This document shows, piece by piece, positions 26,390-39,841 of a stretch of 64,000 nt of DNA. Below the pieces are notes generated by a model, which ran no database searches, had not been told where the DNA came from, and saw only the letters and a program-made list of their open reading frames with translations. The stretch spans positions 1-64,000 of the forward strand of contig JAREIK010002628.1 of NCBI GenBank assembly GCA_029783825.1, in the 5' to 3' direction. Position numbers and translations under genes: made by a program. Position 1 is the stretch's first letter, and every line of letters starts with the position of its first letter. Origin of the DNA: Sapria himalayana. Its lineage: Eukaryota; Streptophyta; Magnoliopsida; Malpighiales; Rafflesiaceae.

Positions 26390-29300
26390 CAAAAATTAAT
26401 AAAAATAAATTTTTTGTTATTTTATTTTTAAAATAAAACATATAAACCTCTAAATGCATACACAATTAAATCAGTAAACTTTTAAACCCCCTAATACCTA
26501 AATACATAAACTATTAAACCAGCTATATAATACATAATAATTAATAAATCAAATTTTTATTTCTATTTATTATTATGTTAAATATTCATTTTAATTATTT
26601 ATTAGTTTATTTTTAATGAAATATTTATTAGAAAATAAATAATGAGTTCGACAAATATATTTTAAATAATTTATTTTTAATCAAAAAATATATATACGCT
26701 TATAAATGAAGTTAAATTTAAAAATTAAAAATTATTATTCAGTAAATATTTTACTTTAATTTTGAATCAATTTGGGGTTTCTAAATATTTTCTAATTAAT
26801 ATCTATCTTATTATTTATTATTTATTAATTAAATTTTGATCATTATTATAATATCTATCAATAAAATTAGTTATATTGAATTTATATTATATATAAATAT
26901 TAATATTATTATAATTAAATATTGTATTCACATTTCAGAAAATCTTAAATTTTAATATATTTTCAGAGGCTATAACCTCTGAAAAATGAGAAAATATTAC
27001 AAATTTTTTTTGTTATTTTATTGTTTAGATAAAACTTATAAAATACTAAATGCATAAAAAATAAATCTGTAAACTCCTAAATATCAAAACCATTAAACTG
27101 GTATACATTAATAATATATCATAAATCTCATTTTAATTTTTATTCAGTATAATTTTAAATTTTAATTATTTATCAGTTTATTTTTATAGAAATATTAATT
27201 ACGAATTAAATTATTAGTGAGACAGAACTAATTTAAATTAAATCAGTACTCCCTAAATAATAAATAATAAATCTCATTTTTTTTCATTATAATTTTAAAT
27301 ATTCATTTTAATTATTTATTTGTTTATTTTTATATAAATATTAATAACAAAATAAATTAAGATTTACACAAATAAAATTTATATAAATTATATTTAATTA
27401 AAAAAATATAGATAAACTTTTTAAAAGAAAAGAAAATTTCAAAACAAAAATCTATTATATAGTAATATATTTTGCTTTGCTTCTGAATCATTTTAAGTTT
27501 TTTTATTATATTTTAATTGATATCTCTCTTATTAATTATAGATTATTAATTTATTGTTTGATCATTATTAAAATATTTTTCCATAAAAATGTTTATATTG
27601 AATTTATATGATATATAAATATAAATATTATTATAACTAAATATAATATTCACTTTTTAAAAAAATTTAAAATTATTATATTTTCAAAGATTATAACATT
27701 TGAAAATGTCAATAAATAAAAAAAATAATTTTTTTTGTTATTTCTTTGTTTAAATAAAACCTATACAGAACTAAATGTCTAAGCACTTATATCACTAAAA
27801 TACAAAATCCCGATACCCCTATATAGATAATTCTTTTAACTGGAATATCCTAAATAATAATTAATAAACTCATTTTTATTTGTTTTCATTATAATTTAAA
27901 AAATTAATTTTTATTGTTCAGTTTTTTATTTATATATATATAATTATTATAAAATAAATTATGAGTTAAAAATATAATTTATTAAAAATATTTTTCATCA
28001 AAAAATAGATAAACTTATAAAAATCATAAAAATTTAAAAACAAATAATTATAATTTAGTGAATTATTTTGTTTTGCTTTTGAATCATTTTAGGATTTGAT
28101 ATTATATTTTAAGTAATATCAATCTTATTCATAATAGATTTTAATTTATTTTTTGATAATTATTAGAATATCTATCAATAAAATTGTTTATATTAATTTA
28201 TATGATAAATAATTATTATGATTATAATAAATATATATTGTATTCACTTTTGAAAAGAAATGTAAAAATTATTATATTTTCAAAAGTTATAACCTTATAA
28301 AATGAGAAAAAATAATAAAAATAAATTCTTTGTTATTTCATTTTTAAAATAAAACCTATAGATTATTAAACGCTTACTTACTTAAATCACTAAGCTAATA
28401 GACCCCGTAACCCCTAAATACATAAACATTTTAACAGCTATATACTACTTAATAAACAATAAATCTAATTTTTATTTCTATTTATTATAATTTCATATAT
28501 TCATTTTAATTATTTATAGGTTAATTATTTAGATAAATTAAATACAAATTAAATTTTGAGTGAAACAAATGATTTTTAAATAATTTATTTTTAATCAATG
28601 AAAAATATAAGCTTATAAAACGAAGGAAATATTTGAAAATTAAATATTATTATTTAATAATATATTTTGATTTGATTTTGAATCATTTTGTGTTATGTAA
28701 ATATATTTTAATTAATATTTATATTATTAATAGTAGTTTATTAATTTAATTTTTGATCATTATTATACTATCTATCATTAAAATTGTTTAAATTGAATTT
28801 ATATGATATATAATTAGTAAGATTAATATAATTATACATGGTATTCACTTTTCAAAAAATTCTGAAAAATAATTTATTTTCAAATGTTATGACCTTTGAA
28901 AATCAGATAAAATCAAATTTTTTTTTATTTTTATAAAATAAATAAAAACTATAAACCACTAAATGCCTAAAAACATAAATTGCTAAACTCCTAAATGACA
29001 AAACTCCTAAATTAACAATCAAAAAAACCAGTATACCATATATAATAAATCATAAATCTCATTTTAATTTGTATTTATTATAATTTTAAATATTCATTTT
29101 AATTATTTATTAGTTTATTTTTTATAGAAATATTAATTGCAAAATAAATAAAGAGTGAAACAAATATAATTTTAATAATTTATTTTTAATCAAAAAAGAA
29201 ATATAAGCTATACAAAGAAGTTAAAATTTAAAACAAAAAATTATCATATAGTAATATATTTTACTTTGATTTTGAATCTTTATAGGTTTTGCATTTATAT

Positions 29301-32300
29301 TTTAATTGCTATCAATCTCATTAATAATAGTTTATTAATTTATTTTTTTATCATTATTATAATATCTATCAATAAAATTACTTATATTGAATTTAAATGT
29401 CTTATAAATATTATGATTATTATAACTAACTATTATATTTACATTTGAAAAAAATTTAAAAATTTTTATATTTTCAAAGGTTATAACCTTCAAAAATGAT
29501 AAAAAATCACAAAATATAATTATTTTTTTATTTTTTTATTTAAATAAAACTTATAAACCACTAAATGCCTAATCATTTAAATATCTAGACTCCTTAAAAC
29601 CAATACCCCCAAATACTTAAACCATTAAACCTATATAACCTAAATAATAAATAATAAATTTCATTTTTATTTGTATTCATTATAATTTTAAATATTCATT
29701 TTAATTATTTTTTAGTTTATTTTTATAGAAATATTAATTACAAACTAAATAATGAGTTAGACATTATTTAAATATATTATTTTTTTGAAAAAAAAATAAG
29801 CTTATAAAAATAAACAAAATTTGAAAAATTTAAAATTTTATTTAGTAATATAATTTACTTTGATTTTGAATTATTTTGTGTTCTGCAATATATTTTAATT
29901 AATATCTATCTTATTAATAATAGTTTATTAATTTAGTATTCGATCATTATAATAATATATTTTAATAAACTTTTTTATATTAAATTTACATCAAATATAA
30001 TTATTAAGATTATTATAACTAAGTATAGTATTCATATTTTAGAAAGATTAAAAAATATTATATTTTCAAAGGTTACAACCTTTCAAAATCACGAAAATTC
30101 ATAAAAAATTTTTTTGTCATTTCATTGATTAAATAAAACCTATAAACTCTTAAATGTGCAAAGATATAAATCAATAAACTTCTTAACCCCAAATTCACAA
30201 AAAAACATAAACCATTAAATAGGTATACCCTAAATAATAAATCATATATCTTTTTTATTAGTATATATTATAATTTTAAATATTCATTTTAATTATTTAT
30301 CAATTTATTTTTATAGAAATATTATTTACAAAATAAATTATTAGTGTGATAGATATAATTTAAATAATTTATTTTTCATCAAAAAAATATATATGCTTAT
30401 AAAATGATGTAAAATTTTTAAAATAAAAAATTATTATTTAGTAATGAATCTTATTTTGATTTTGAATCATTTTAGATTCTATAATTATATTTTAATTTAT
30501 ATCATTCGTATTAATACTAGTTTATTAATTTATTTATTGATCATTATTATAATATATATTAATAAAATTATTTATATTTAGTTTAAATTATATATAATAA
30601 TTAAGATTATTATAACTAAATATTATATTCACTTTTAAAAAAATTTAAAATTATTATATTTTCAAAGGTTACAACCTTCAAAAATTAAAAAAATTCAAAA
30701 AATTAAATTCTTTGTTTTTTAATTCTTTAGATATTAACTATAAATCACACAAGGTCTAAACACTTGAATCACTAAACTCCTAAACCCAAGAACACCTAAA
30801 TACTTAAACCATTAAACCGGTATATCCTGATTATAAATAATAAATCTCAAATTTATTTGTATTCATTATAATTTTAAATAATTATTTTAATTATTTATTA
30901 GTTTATTTTTATAGAATTATAAATTCCAAAATAAATTATGAGGAAGACAAATTAATTTAAATAATTTATTTATAATAACAAAAATATAAAGTTATAAAAA
31001 AAGCAAAACATTAAAAAATTATTATTAAGTAATATATTTTACTTTGATTTTGAATAAATTTAGATTTTGCAAATATATTTTAAATAATATCTATCTTATT
31101 AATAATAGTTTATTAAATTTTTTTTGATCATTATTATAATATCTAGCAATGTAATTATTTATGTTGAATTTAAATGACTTATAATTATTAAGATTATCAT
31201 AACTAAATATTATATTTACATTTGAAAAAAATTTAAAAATTATTATATTTTCAAAGGTTATAACCTTCAAAAATTTTAAAAATACTAAAAATAAATTTTT
31301 TGTTATATCATTGTTTAAATAAAACTTATAGGCCACTAAATGCTTAAACACTTAAACCTCTAAACTCCTAAACACAAAAGCTCCTAAATACTTAAACCTT
31401 TAAACTCATAAACCTTAAATATAATTTAAATAATTTATTAAAATATTAATTACAAAATAAATTATGAGTGATACAAATATAATTTAAATAATTTATTTTT
31501 CATCAAAAAAAATATAAGCATATAAAAAGAAGCAAAAACTAAAAAAAATTATTATTTAGTACTAAATTTTAGTTGGATTTTGAATATTATTATTTTTTGC
31601 AATTATATTTTAATTTATATCTATCATATTAATAATAGAATAATAATTTACTTTTTGATAATTGATATCATATCTATCAATAAAATTGTTTGTATTTAGT
31701 TTATATTATATATAATTATAATGATTATTATTACTAAATATTGTATTATCATTTTTAAATAATTTTAAAATTATTATATTTTCAAAGGTTATAACCTTTG
31801 AAAATGTAAAAAAATATCAAAAATAATTTTTTTGTTATTACATTGTTAAAATAAAACCTATAAACCACTAAATGCCTAAAAACATAAATCGCTAAAGTCA
31901 TAAACCAAAAAACCTCTAAATACTGAAAAAATTAAACTAGTATACATTAATAATAATTCATAAATCTCATTTTAATTTTTATTCAGTATAATTTTAAATT
32001 TTTATTTTAATTATTTAACAGATTATTTTTATAGAAATATTAATTACAAAATAAATTATTAGTGAGACAGATCTAATTTAAATAATTTATTCTTTATTAA
32101 AAAAAATATATGCTTATAAAAAGAGGCAAAATTTTAAAATCAAAAATTTATTATTTTGTAATATATTTTATTTTGACTTTGAATCATTTTAGTTTTTGTA
32201 ATTATATTTTAATTTATATCATTCTTATTAATAATAGTTTATTGATTTTTTATTGATCATTATTATAATATCTATTAATAAAATTTTTTATATTGAATTT

Positions 32301-34326
32301 ACATTATATATATTTATTAAGAATATTATAACTAAATATTATATTATCATTTAAATAAAATTAAAAATTATTATATTTTCAAAGGTTAAACCTTCAAAAA
32401 TTAAAAAAAATTAAAAAATTTAATTTTTTATTTTTTCATTCTTTAAATAAAAACTATAAATCACTAAAGTCCTAAACACATAAATCACTACACCCCAAAA
32501 CACCTAAATACTTAAACCATTAAACTAGTATATTCCAAATAATAAATATTAAATCTCAATTTTATTTGTATTCATTATAATTTTAAATATTCTTTTTAAT
32601 TATTTATTAGTTTATTTTTATAGAATTATAAATTAAAAATAAATTATGTGGAAAATCAATATAATTTAAGTAATTTACTTTTAATAACAAAAAATATAAA
32701 CTTATAAAAAGAAGCAAAACATCAAAAAATTATTATTTAGTATTATATTTTACAAAGATTTTGAATAAATTTACCTTTTGCAAATATATTTTAAAAAATA
32801 CCTATCTTTTTAATAATAGTTTATTAATTTATTTTATGATCATTAATATAATATCTGTCAATAAATTTGATTATATTGAATTAACATGATATATAATTAT
32901 TAAGATTATCATAACTAAATATTTTCACATATAAAAAAAATTTAAAAATTATTATATTTTCAAAGGTTATAACCTTCAAAAATGAGAAAAAATAATAAAA
33001 ATAAATTTTTTGTTATATCATTGTTTAAATAAAACTTATAAACCAATAAATGCCTAAATAAATAAATCTTTAAACTCCTAAACCCCGAAGCCCCTAAATA
33101 CATAAATATTTAAACTTGTAAACCTTAAATATAATTTAAATAATTTATAGAAATATTAATTACAAAATAAATTATGAGTGACAAATATAATTTTAATAAT
33201 ATATATTCTTTAAAAAAATATATAAGCTTATAAAATAATGCAAAGCCAAAAAAAAATTATTATTTAGTAATAAATTTTACTTTGATTTTTAATCATTTTA
33301 GGTTTTTAAATTATATTTTAATTTATATCTATCATATTAATAATTGTTTATTAATTTATTTTTTGATAATTGATATAATATTTATCAATAAAATTTTATA
33401 TATTTATTTTATATTATATATAGTTATAATAATTATTATTACTAAATATTGTATTCGAATTTTTTAAAAATTTTAAAATTATTATATTTTCAAATGTTAT
33501 GACATTTGAAAATTTGAAAAATATCAAAAATAAATTTATTGTTATTTCATTGTATAAATAAAAGCTATAAACCATTAAATGCCTAAATACTTAAATCAAT
33601 AAATTATAAATCTCGAAAACCCTAAATAGATAAATATTTTTAAACAGTTATATCCTAAATAATAAATAATAAATCTCATTTTTATTTTTTTAATTATAAT
33701 TTTAAATTTTCATTTGAATTATTTATTTGTTTATTTTAATATAAATATTAAATACAAAATAAATTATAAGTTAGATAAATATAATTTTTATAAATTATTT
33801 TTCCACAATAAAATATAGATAAACTTATTAAAAGAAGAAAAAAATTAAAAACAAAAAATTATTATATAGTAATATATTTTTCCTTTTTTCTGAATCATTT
33901 TAGGTTTTGTAAATATATTTTAATTGAAATCAAACTTATTAATTATAGATTATTAATTTATTTTTTGATCATTATTAGAATAGTTATCAATAAATATATT
34001 TATATTTAATTTATATGATATATTAATTTAATAATTATTATAACTAAATATTGAATTAAATTTTGAAAAAAAATTTAAAATTATTATATTTTCAAAGATT
34101 ATAATCATTGAACATGCGAAAAAAGAAAAAAAAATTTATTATTTCATTATTTAAATAAAACCTATAAATCACTAAATGCCTAAAGACATAAATCACTAAA
34201 CTACAAAATCCCGATACCCCTATATAGATAATCATTTAAACGGGTATCCCCTAAATAATAATTAATGAATCTCATTTTTATTTGTTTTCATTATAATTTA
34301 AAAAATTCATTTTGGTTATTTAGTTT

Positions 34327-34332
<6 letters not shown>

Positions 34333-34385
<53 letters not shown>
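34333..34385. repeat. (TA)n microsatellite in an E-class monomer
   Basis: An uninterrupted TA run of 53 bp lies between TAGTTTTTTATT and ATTAATTATAAAATAAATT. Other E monomers have only a short TA run at the same place (43895-43910, 27930-27945) or an interrupted one (about 10404), so the tract expanded inside this copy. Confidence 0.95.
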
Positions 34386-34389
<4 letters not shown>

Positions 34390-36149
34390 TATAAAATAAA
34401 TTATGAATTAAAAATATAATTTATAAAAATTTATTTTTCATCAAAAAATAGATGAGCTTATAAAAAGAATAAAAATTTAAAAACAAATAATTATTATTAA
34501 GTAATATATTTTGCTTTGCTTTTAAATCATTTTAGGTTTTGATATTATATTTTAAGTAATATCAATCTTATTCATAATAAATTTTTAATTTATTTTTTGA
34601 TAATTATTAGAATATCTATCAATAAAATTATTTGTATTGAATTTATATGATATATAATTATTATGATTATTATAAATAAATATTGCATTCACTTTTGAAA
34701 AAAATTTAAATATTATTTTATTTTCAAAGGTTATAACCTTTGAAAATATCAAAAGATAATAAAAATAATTTTTTTTTATTTTTTTTCTTAAATGAAACCT
34801 ATAAACCACAAAATGCATACATAGTTAAATAAGAAAACTCCTAAACCTCATAATGCCAAAATACATAAACCATTAAACTCCTATATACTACTTAATAATT
34901 AATAAATCTAATTTTTATATCTATTTATTATAATTTTAAATATTCATTATAATTATTTATTATTTTATTTTTATTGAAATAATAATTACAAAATAAAGTA
35001 TGAGTGTGACAAATATAATTTAATTAATTTATTTTGAATAAAAAAATATACGGTGCTAAAAGATGTAAAAATTTAAAAATTAAAAATTATTATCCAGTAA
35101 TATATTTTACTTTAATTTTGAATCAATTTGGGTTTTGTAAATATTTTTTAATTAATATCTATGTTTTTATTTATAGTTTATTAATTTAATTTTTGATCAT
35201 TATTATATTATCTATCAATAAAATTGTTTATATTGAATTTATATGATATATAATTATTAATAATATTTCAACTAAATTTTGTATTCACATTTCAAAAAAT
35301 TGTAAATATTATTATATTTTGAAAGGTTATAACCTATGAAAATGATAACAAATTATAAAAATATTTTTTTTGTTATTTTATTTTTTTATATAAAACCTAT
35401 AAACCACTAAAAGCCTAAAAACATAAATCGCTAAACTCCTAATGACAAAACCTCTAAATATTTAAACTATTAAACTGATATACATTAATAATAAATCTTA
35501 AATCTCATTTTTATTTTTATTTAGTATAATTTTAAATTTTTATTTTAATTATTTATCAGTTTATTTTTATATAAAAATTAATTACAAAAATAATTATTAG
35601 TGAGACGAATCTAATTTAAATTAAACCGGTATCCCTAAATAATAATTAATAAATCTCATTTTTTTTCATTATAATTTTAAATATTCATTTTAATTATTTA
35701 ATTGTTTATTTATATATAAATATTAATTACAAAATAAATTGAGTTAGACAAATATAATTTATATAAATTATTTTTCATCTATAAATTATTGATAAACTTT
35801 TTAAAATAAAAAAAATTTCAAAACAAAAAATTATTATATAGTAATATATTTTTCTTTTCTTCTTAATCATTTTAGGTTTTGTAATTATATTTTAATTGAT
35901 ATCTATCTTATTAATAATAGATTATTAATTTATTTTTTTGATCATTATTAGAATATTTATCAATAAAATTGTTTATATTGAATTTATATGATAATAAATA
36001 TAATGATTAGTATAACTAAATATTGTATTCACATTTGAAAATAATTTAAAAATTATTATATTTTCAAAGGTTATAACCTTTGTAAATATCAAAAAATAAT
36101 AAAAATAAATTTTTTGTTATTTTATTTTTTAAATAAAACCTATAAACCT

Positions 36150-36157
36150 CTAAATGC
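36150..36157. repeat. Left target-site duplication of the hAT element
   Basis: CTAAATGC flanks the left end. It matches CAAAACGC (39859-39866) at the right end in 6 of 8 positions; both lie in the B-class box of the satellite. An 8-bp duplication is the hAT hallmark, and the two differences fit an old insertion. Confidence 0.7.
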
Positions 36158-36174
36158 TAGGGGTGCTCATGGGA
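36158..36174 (+). repeat. Left terminal inverted repeat of the hAT element
   Basis: TAGGGGTGCTCATGGGA; pairs with 39842-39858 at 16 of 17 positions. Confidence 0.92.
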
Positions 36175-37131
36175 CGGGATGGGAGGGGGATTACAAATCT
36201 CCAGTCCTTTCCCACTATTCGGAGATTTTTTTTTGAAGATCCAGACCCATCCCATTCGTTGAAAATATCGAGATGGGACGGAAAGTAGATCATGGATTTT
36301 GGTTAGGAAAAAAGGATTCCGGGACGGAACAGAGTTCGAACATTTTTTTCATTTTATTTTCTTCTAACCGGCCAAGTTAGTTCATGTCTAAACCTTTTGT
36401 TGTACCATTTATTATTCCTTAGTTATGTATCTTTCAAACTCAAATTGGGCCAATTTTGTTTTATCTAATAGGCTGAATACCACAAATGAGTTCCATTACC
36501 ATGTCAAAAGCTTTGATGTGCAGAAAAGGATAGAAATGTTAAATAGAACGAGACCGAGTTGTATGCTTAATTTGGTTCTTTGTTTTGTCACAAGTTGGCT
36601 TTGTTTAGCCGAGTAAAAGTTAACCATAATAGCAATACTACATTTTTTAAACAATTACTTAAAATATTAAGGAATATCTAAAGATGACCACAAACACTGC
36701 TAGCAGCAATTACTACTTAACTAATTGCTAAAATTAAGCAGCTTAATATAACAAAAAAAATACAACTAATAACTACCATGATAATAATCATTTCAAAGGT
36801 CCATCCCGGAACACAATGAAAATTCAAACCCAATTAATTATCTCTTCTACAACTTCTCCCTTTTCTTCCTCCACTATAGAAGGACAACCAAAGATGAAAA
36901 CGTGTTAATCATGTAGACATAAATTTCTAAGATGAAAGTGTAATAAAAAAACAAAATATTACCTTATAAAATTTAATACATCCATTCCAAATTTATTTGG
37001 CCAACTATAGTTGGAAAAAAATTTGGATCTTGTGACCCCTCTGAAAATAGTAATTGAACCATATTTTTATTAAATTGAATGAATAAAATAAGTAAAAGTG
37101 AAATTAAAATTTACAAGATTTGTATACTAAC
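36175..37131 (-). other. hAT 3' noncoding region
   Basis: About 950 bp between the left TIR and the last coding exon (minus-strand transcription). It starts with G-rich subterminal sequence, including an ATTCGGAGATT motif near 36218 that recurs as TTCGGAGATT next to the other TIR. It becomes AT-rich from about 36600. A 63-codon + strand frame at 36425-36616 has no recognisable domain and is probably chance. Confidence 0.6.
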
Positions 37132-37194
37132 CTGATTCATTATCATCAAAGTATTGAACTAATTCTTCAATTTCAATAGGTTTGTTTGAGCTTC

Positions 37195-37455
37195 TCAACC
37201 AATCTTGTAGACATATGATATGAGATATTCAACTATAATAGGTGTTAAAGAACTCCAAAATTTATCTAAAGTTCTCCCCCTAGTGCTAAATGTAGATTGG
37301 TAGGCCACAGTATATGCTTGGATAGCAAATACATCCCTTGCTACATTTTCCAACGAAGGATACCTAACATCATTTACCTTCCACCAGTTTAGAAGATCAA
37401 AATCAATTCTATTTTTTTCAAGTTTGTCACCCAAGTACCCATCCAACTCTTCCAA
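37195..37455 (-). pseudogene. hATC dimerisation domain piece of the transposase
   Basis: The longest intact C-terminal frame, 86 codons. Aligned by eye to the hATC pattern, it keeps the ELDxYL start, the FDLLNWWK block, RYPSLENVARDVFAI, and the serine/phenylalanine-rich QSTFSTRGRTLDKFWSSL block. The usual ALICxQDWLR ending is displaced into another frame by a frameshift near 37205; in that frame the text continues DWLRSSNKPIEIEELVQYF to about 37132. It is the best-preserved part of the element and the best query for family assignment. Confidence 0.9.
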
Positions 37456-38414
37456 AAATGCAACTTCTTATTCTTTCTCTAATTCAACAAAAAAAATCAT
37501 CAACATAAGTATCACTACCATCAAGAAATCATCATTTTTCCTCAACACAGTAGAAGAGAAAACATATTCTTTTGATTCATCATTATTTAAATCTTTAAAA
37601 TCATCTATCATCTCATTTAAAGCATTTATAACCTTTTTCACCATATTTTTAGTCAATTCCTCTCCATAATGCTAAGTGTACTTAACCTTGAGATATTTGA
37701 GCTTATATCTACGATCCAACACTACTGCTGCAAAAAGCATAATATTTGTTGATCGAAGAGAATCCTAATATTTGTTGAATTTATGCCTCATTTTCATACA
37801 CATTTCAGACACCATTATATCTATACTATTTTCACAAAGCTCAATTTTTTTCGAAATTCGAATAATCTCAGGAAAATAAACACTAGAGGAAGAATATTAT
37901 GAGCTAGAAAATTTACAAGTTACCTCATAAAAAGTTTTCAAGAAATGAGCCAAAATTTTGGCATTTGTTCAGTCTCTCTCAGTTGGAACGTTTGAACCAA
38001 ACTCCTTCAAAAACCTTTTGTCTTTATCCTCCAACTTATCAAATTCTTTTTGATATTTTATATCAGTTAGTAGAATCAAATAAGTTTAATACCATCTTGT
38101 AGGACAATCTAATTGCAATGAAGATCTATATGTCAAGTTTGCTTCTTCAACACATAACTTAAACATATCTAATCTTTTAGGACTGCTCCTCACATATTTC
38201 ACCACACCTCTAATTTTTTGAATAGTACCCTCAACTACTGCAATGCCATCTCTGATAATTAAGTTTAGGATATGAACACAATATCTCATATGGAAATGCT
38301 CGCCTCTCAAAGGTACAACACTTTTCTCCACAAGCCTTTTTTTTTTAATTGTTCAACTGCAACATCATTATTTCATTCATTGTGAACAGTAATGAACATC
38401 ATCTTTCTCAAACC

Positions 38415-38783
38415 TCATTCATTCATGCAAACCTCAATAGCATTTATAATATTAACTCCAGAATGACTTTTAATTATGCAAAAGTTCAAACGCCTTTTAT
38501 GCATATCCCACTGAGAATCAATTAAATGAATAGTCAAACATATATAATACAAATTTTGAATGCTAGTCCAAGTGTCGGAAGTCAATGAAACTCTACAACA
38601 ATGAGATGATATGCTATCAAATAATTTCTTCTTTTCCCTCACAAACAAAGAAAAACAATCCCTCATTATAGAGTGCCTAGATGGAATTTTAATTTGAGGC
38701 ACACCAACTTCACAAAACTTCTTAAACACATACCTCTCAACAAAACAAAAAGGCAATTCCTCTTTTATGATCATTTTCACCAA
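38415..38783 (-). pseudogene. Transposase core piece (RNase H-like region start)
   Basis: A 122-codon open piece. It begins VKMIIKEELPFCFVERYVFK, as in plant hAT transposases just before the catalytic RNase H-like fold, and includes SLTSDTWTSIQNLYYICLT, where SDxWTS holds the first catalytic aspartate of the family. It ends with a frameshift near 38415; a poly-T run at 38337-38345 on the + strand marks another slip before the next piece. Catalytic function is impossible in this broken context. Confidence 0.88.
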
Positions 38784-39268
38784 AGCCTCCCTAACTAGTT
38801 GATCAAATTGTCAACAAGTTAATTTATTATCCTCTGAAATAGTACCTTTAGTGAAACTCAACAAAGATTGTGACTTGTCTTTACCTTTGTGAGCTTCTAT
38901 TAATTCTTTTTTGTGTATAAGTTTCTTTAAAGTCTTTCTCAAATATTTCTATAAACCCGAAGTACCTTGAACACTTTTTGCCAAGTATTCTTTCTTGAAC
39001 CATATACAAGCTTCCCTAACAGTTTCATTTCCCTCTGAATCAACTAATATCTCATAAAGTTTCCCAAACAGCAGACTTATATTTTTTATGAGCTTGAGGT
39101 TCAGATGTACCTTTACTTTCTTTTACAATTGGAATTGAAGAACCTGCCATAACAATAGGAGGGTTCGTGAAAAAATGATGATTGGATTTACCAGTACTTT
39201 GATCATTTGAGATGTGATCATCTTCAATTTATTGTATTTTTCGTTTACCAGCTGGATTGTGCCATCTG

Positions 39269-39660
39269 CATTGCGATTAATTAATACTATATGTTAAGCA
39301 TTAATACATATAAATATTTCAAATAAGCAAGCTCTAAAAATTGACTATAACACATTCAGCCCACTCATTCGGCCCAACCACAACACCACAACCAATACTC
39401 AACAAAATTGACTGAAAGACATAATATTAATAATTAATCACTCAATTCTCTTCAGAAAAACAAACCAAAAGGCTGGTGGCATTTGGGACACGGTGGAGGC
39501 AACTAGAAGTGCGACGGACAAGGGCTGGACCTAATTGAACACGGCTGGAAAGGAGTGAGGTGGCCTGGAAATAGTCGGAATAGCAATAGGTGCGTCGGAA
39601 TTGGATGGCCACTAGCAGAATTGGTGGCATCTTCATGTTATATATATATATATATATTCT
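39269..39660 (-). promoter_or_regulatory. hAT 5' region with a TATA-like run
   Basis: On the minus strand an alternating TA run (+ strand 39639-39658) resembles a TATA box, followed by about 390 bp of GC-richer leader before the first coding exon. The leader contains ATG triplets and an AATGCAG acceptor-like site at its end, so a 5' noncoding exon plus an intron is likely. The TA run could also be a simple microsatellite. Confidence 0.4.
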
Positions 39661-39841
39661 TGGTTCTAGTATCAGTTTTTTAGGATGGGATGGTTCTCTA
39701 GATGGATATTGCTTAAGATACCGAACCATCCCGAAAGAAAAAATACGTGACAGAACGCGACGGGAAAAGTCAAAGTCAATGGATTTTGTCAGTCCTGATT
39801 CTTTCGGGACAAGACTTCGGGTCGGGTCGCGAATCTCCGAA

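Larger units (their letters stand above)
23108..36157 (+). repeat. Satellite array, block 3c, forward
   Basis: Forward satellite resuming inside an A monomer. Boxes lie near 23240 (composite A), 23690 (B), 24220 (A), 24710 (C), 25300 (D), 25840 (H), 26440 (B), 27030 (A, composite at 27240), 27755 (E), 28355 (F), 28945 (G), 29545 (I), 30140 (J), 30730 (C), 31320 (D), 31850 (A), 32450 (C), 33030 (D), 33560 (H), 34160 (E), 34790 (B), 35395 (A, composite at 35620) and 36140 (B). This is the longest uninterrupted run and the best view of the higher-order order. The dyad at 26358-26389 is a perfect 32-bp palindrome. The last B box is split by the hAT element. Confidence 0.9.
37132..39268 (-). pseudogene. 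hAT transposase pseudogene (BED finger, RNase H-like core, hATC)
   Basis: Read on the minus strand. An exon begins after a likely acceptor (AATGCAG at about 39269), and an ATG lies at 39148-39150. The N-terminal BED region (SAVWE..., YEILVDSEGNE, QGTSGL) is frameshifted. A middle piece, 38783-38415, carries the MIIKEELPFCFVE and VSLTSDTWTS motifs of the transposase core. 38331-38086 carries HFHMRYCVHILNLI and LDCPTRW. The next piece has NAKILAHFLKTFYEVT and AVVLDRRYKLKYL. The C-terminal hATC dimerisation domain, 37455-37195, has ELDGYL, LLNWWKVN, RYPSLENVARDVFAI, FSTRG and SSLTPIIVE, then frameshifts. A possible donor (CAG/GTTAGT) lies at 37132/37131. In-frame stops include 39229-39231 (TAA), 38949-38951 (TAG), 38811-38813 (TGA), 37969-37971 (TGA) and 37765-37767 (TAG). 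The family normally cuts and pastes DNA in the nucleus; this copy cannot. Confidence 0.92.

Noticed and set aside
37424..37669. Frames overlapping the transposase on the + strand (37424-37669, 39590-39886) and the minus-strand frame 39442-39729
   Set aside because: The first is the antisense shadow of the transposase. The others lie in the TIR and 5' leader and show no domain.
39639..39658. TA run as an independent microsatellite of interest
   Set aside because: It is short and sits where the hAT promoter is expected; noted instead as a possible TATA box.
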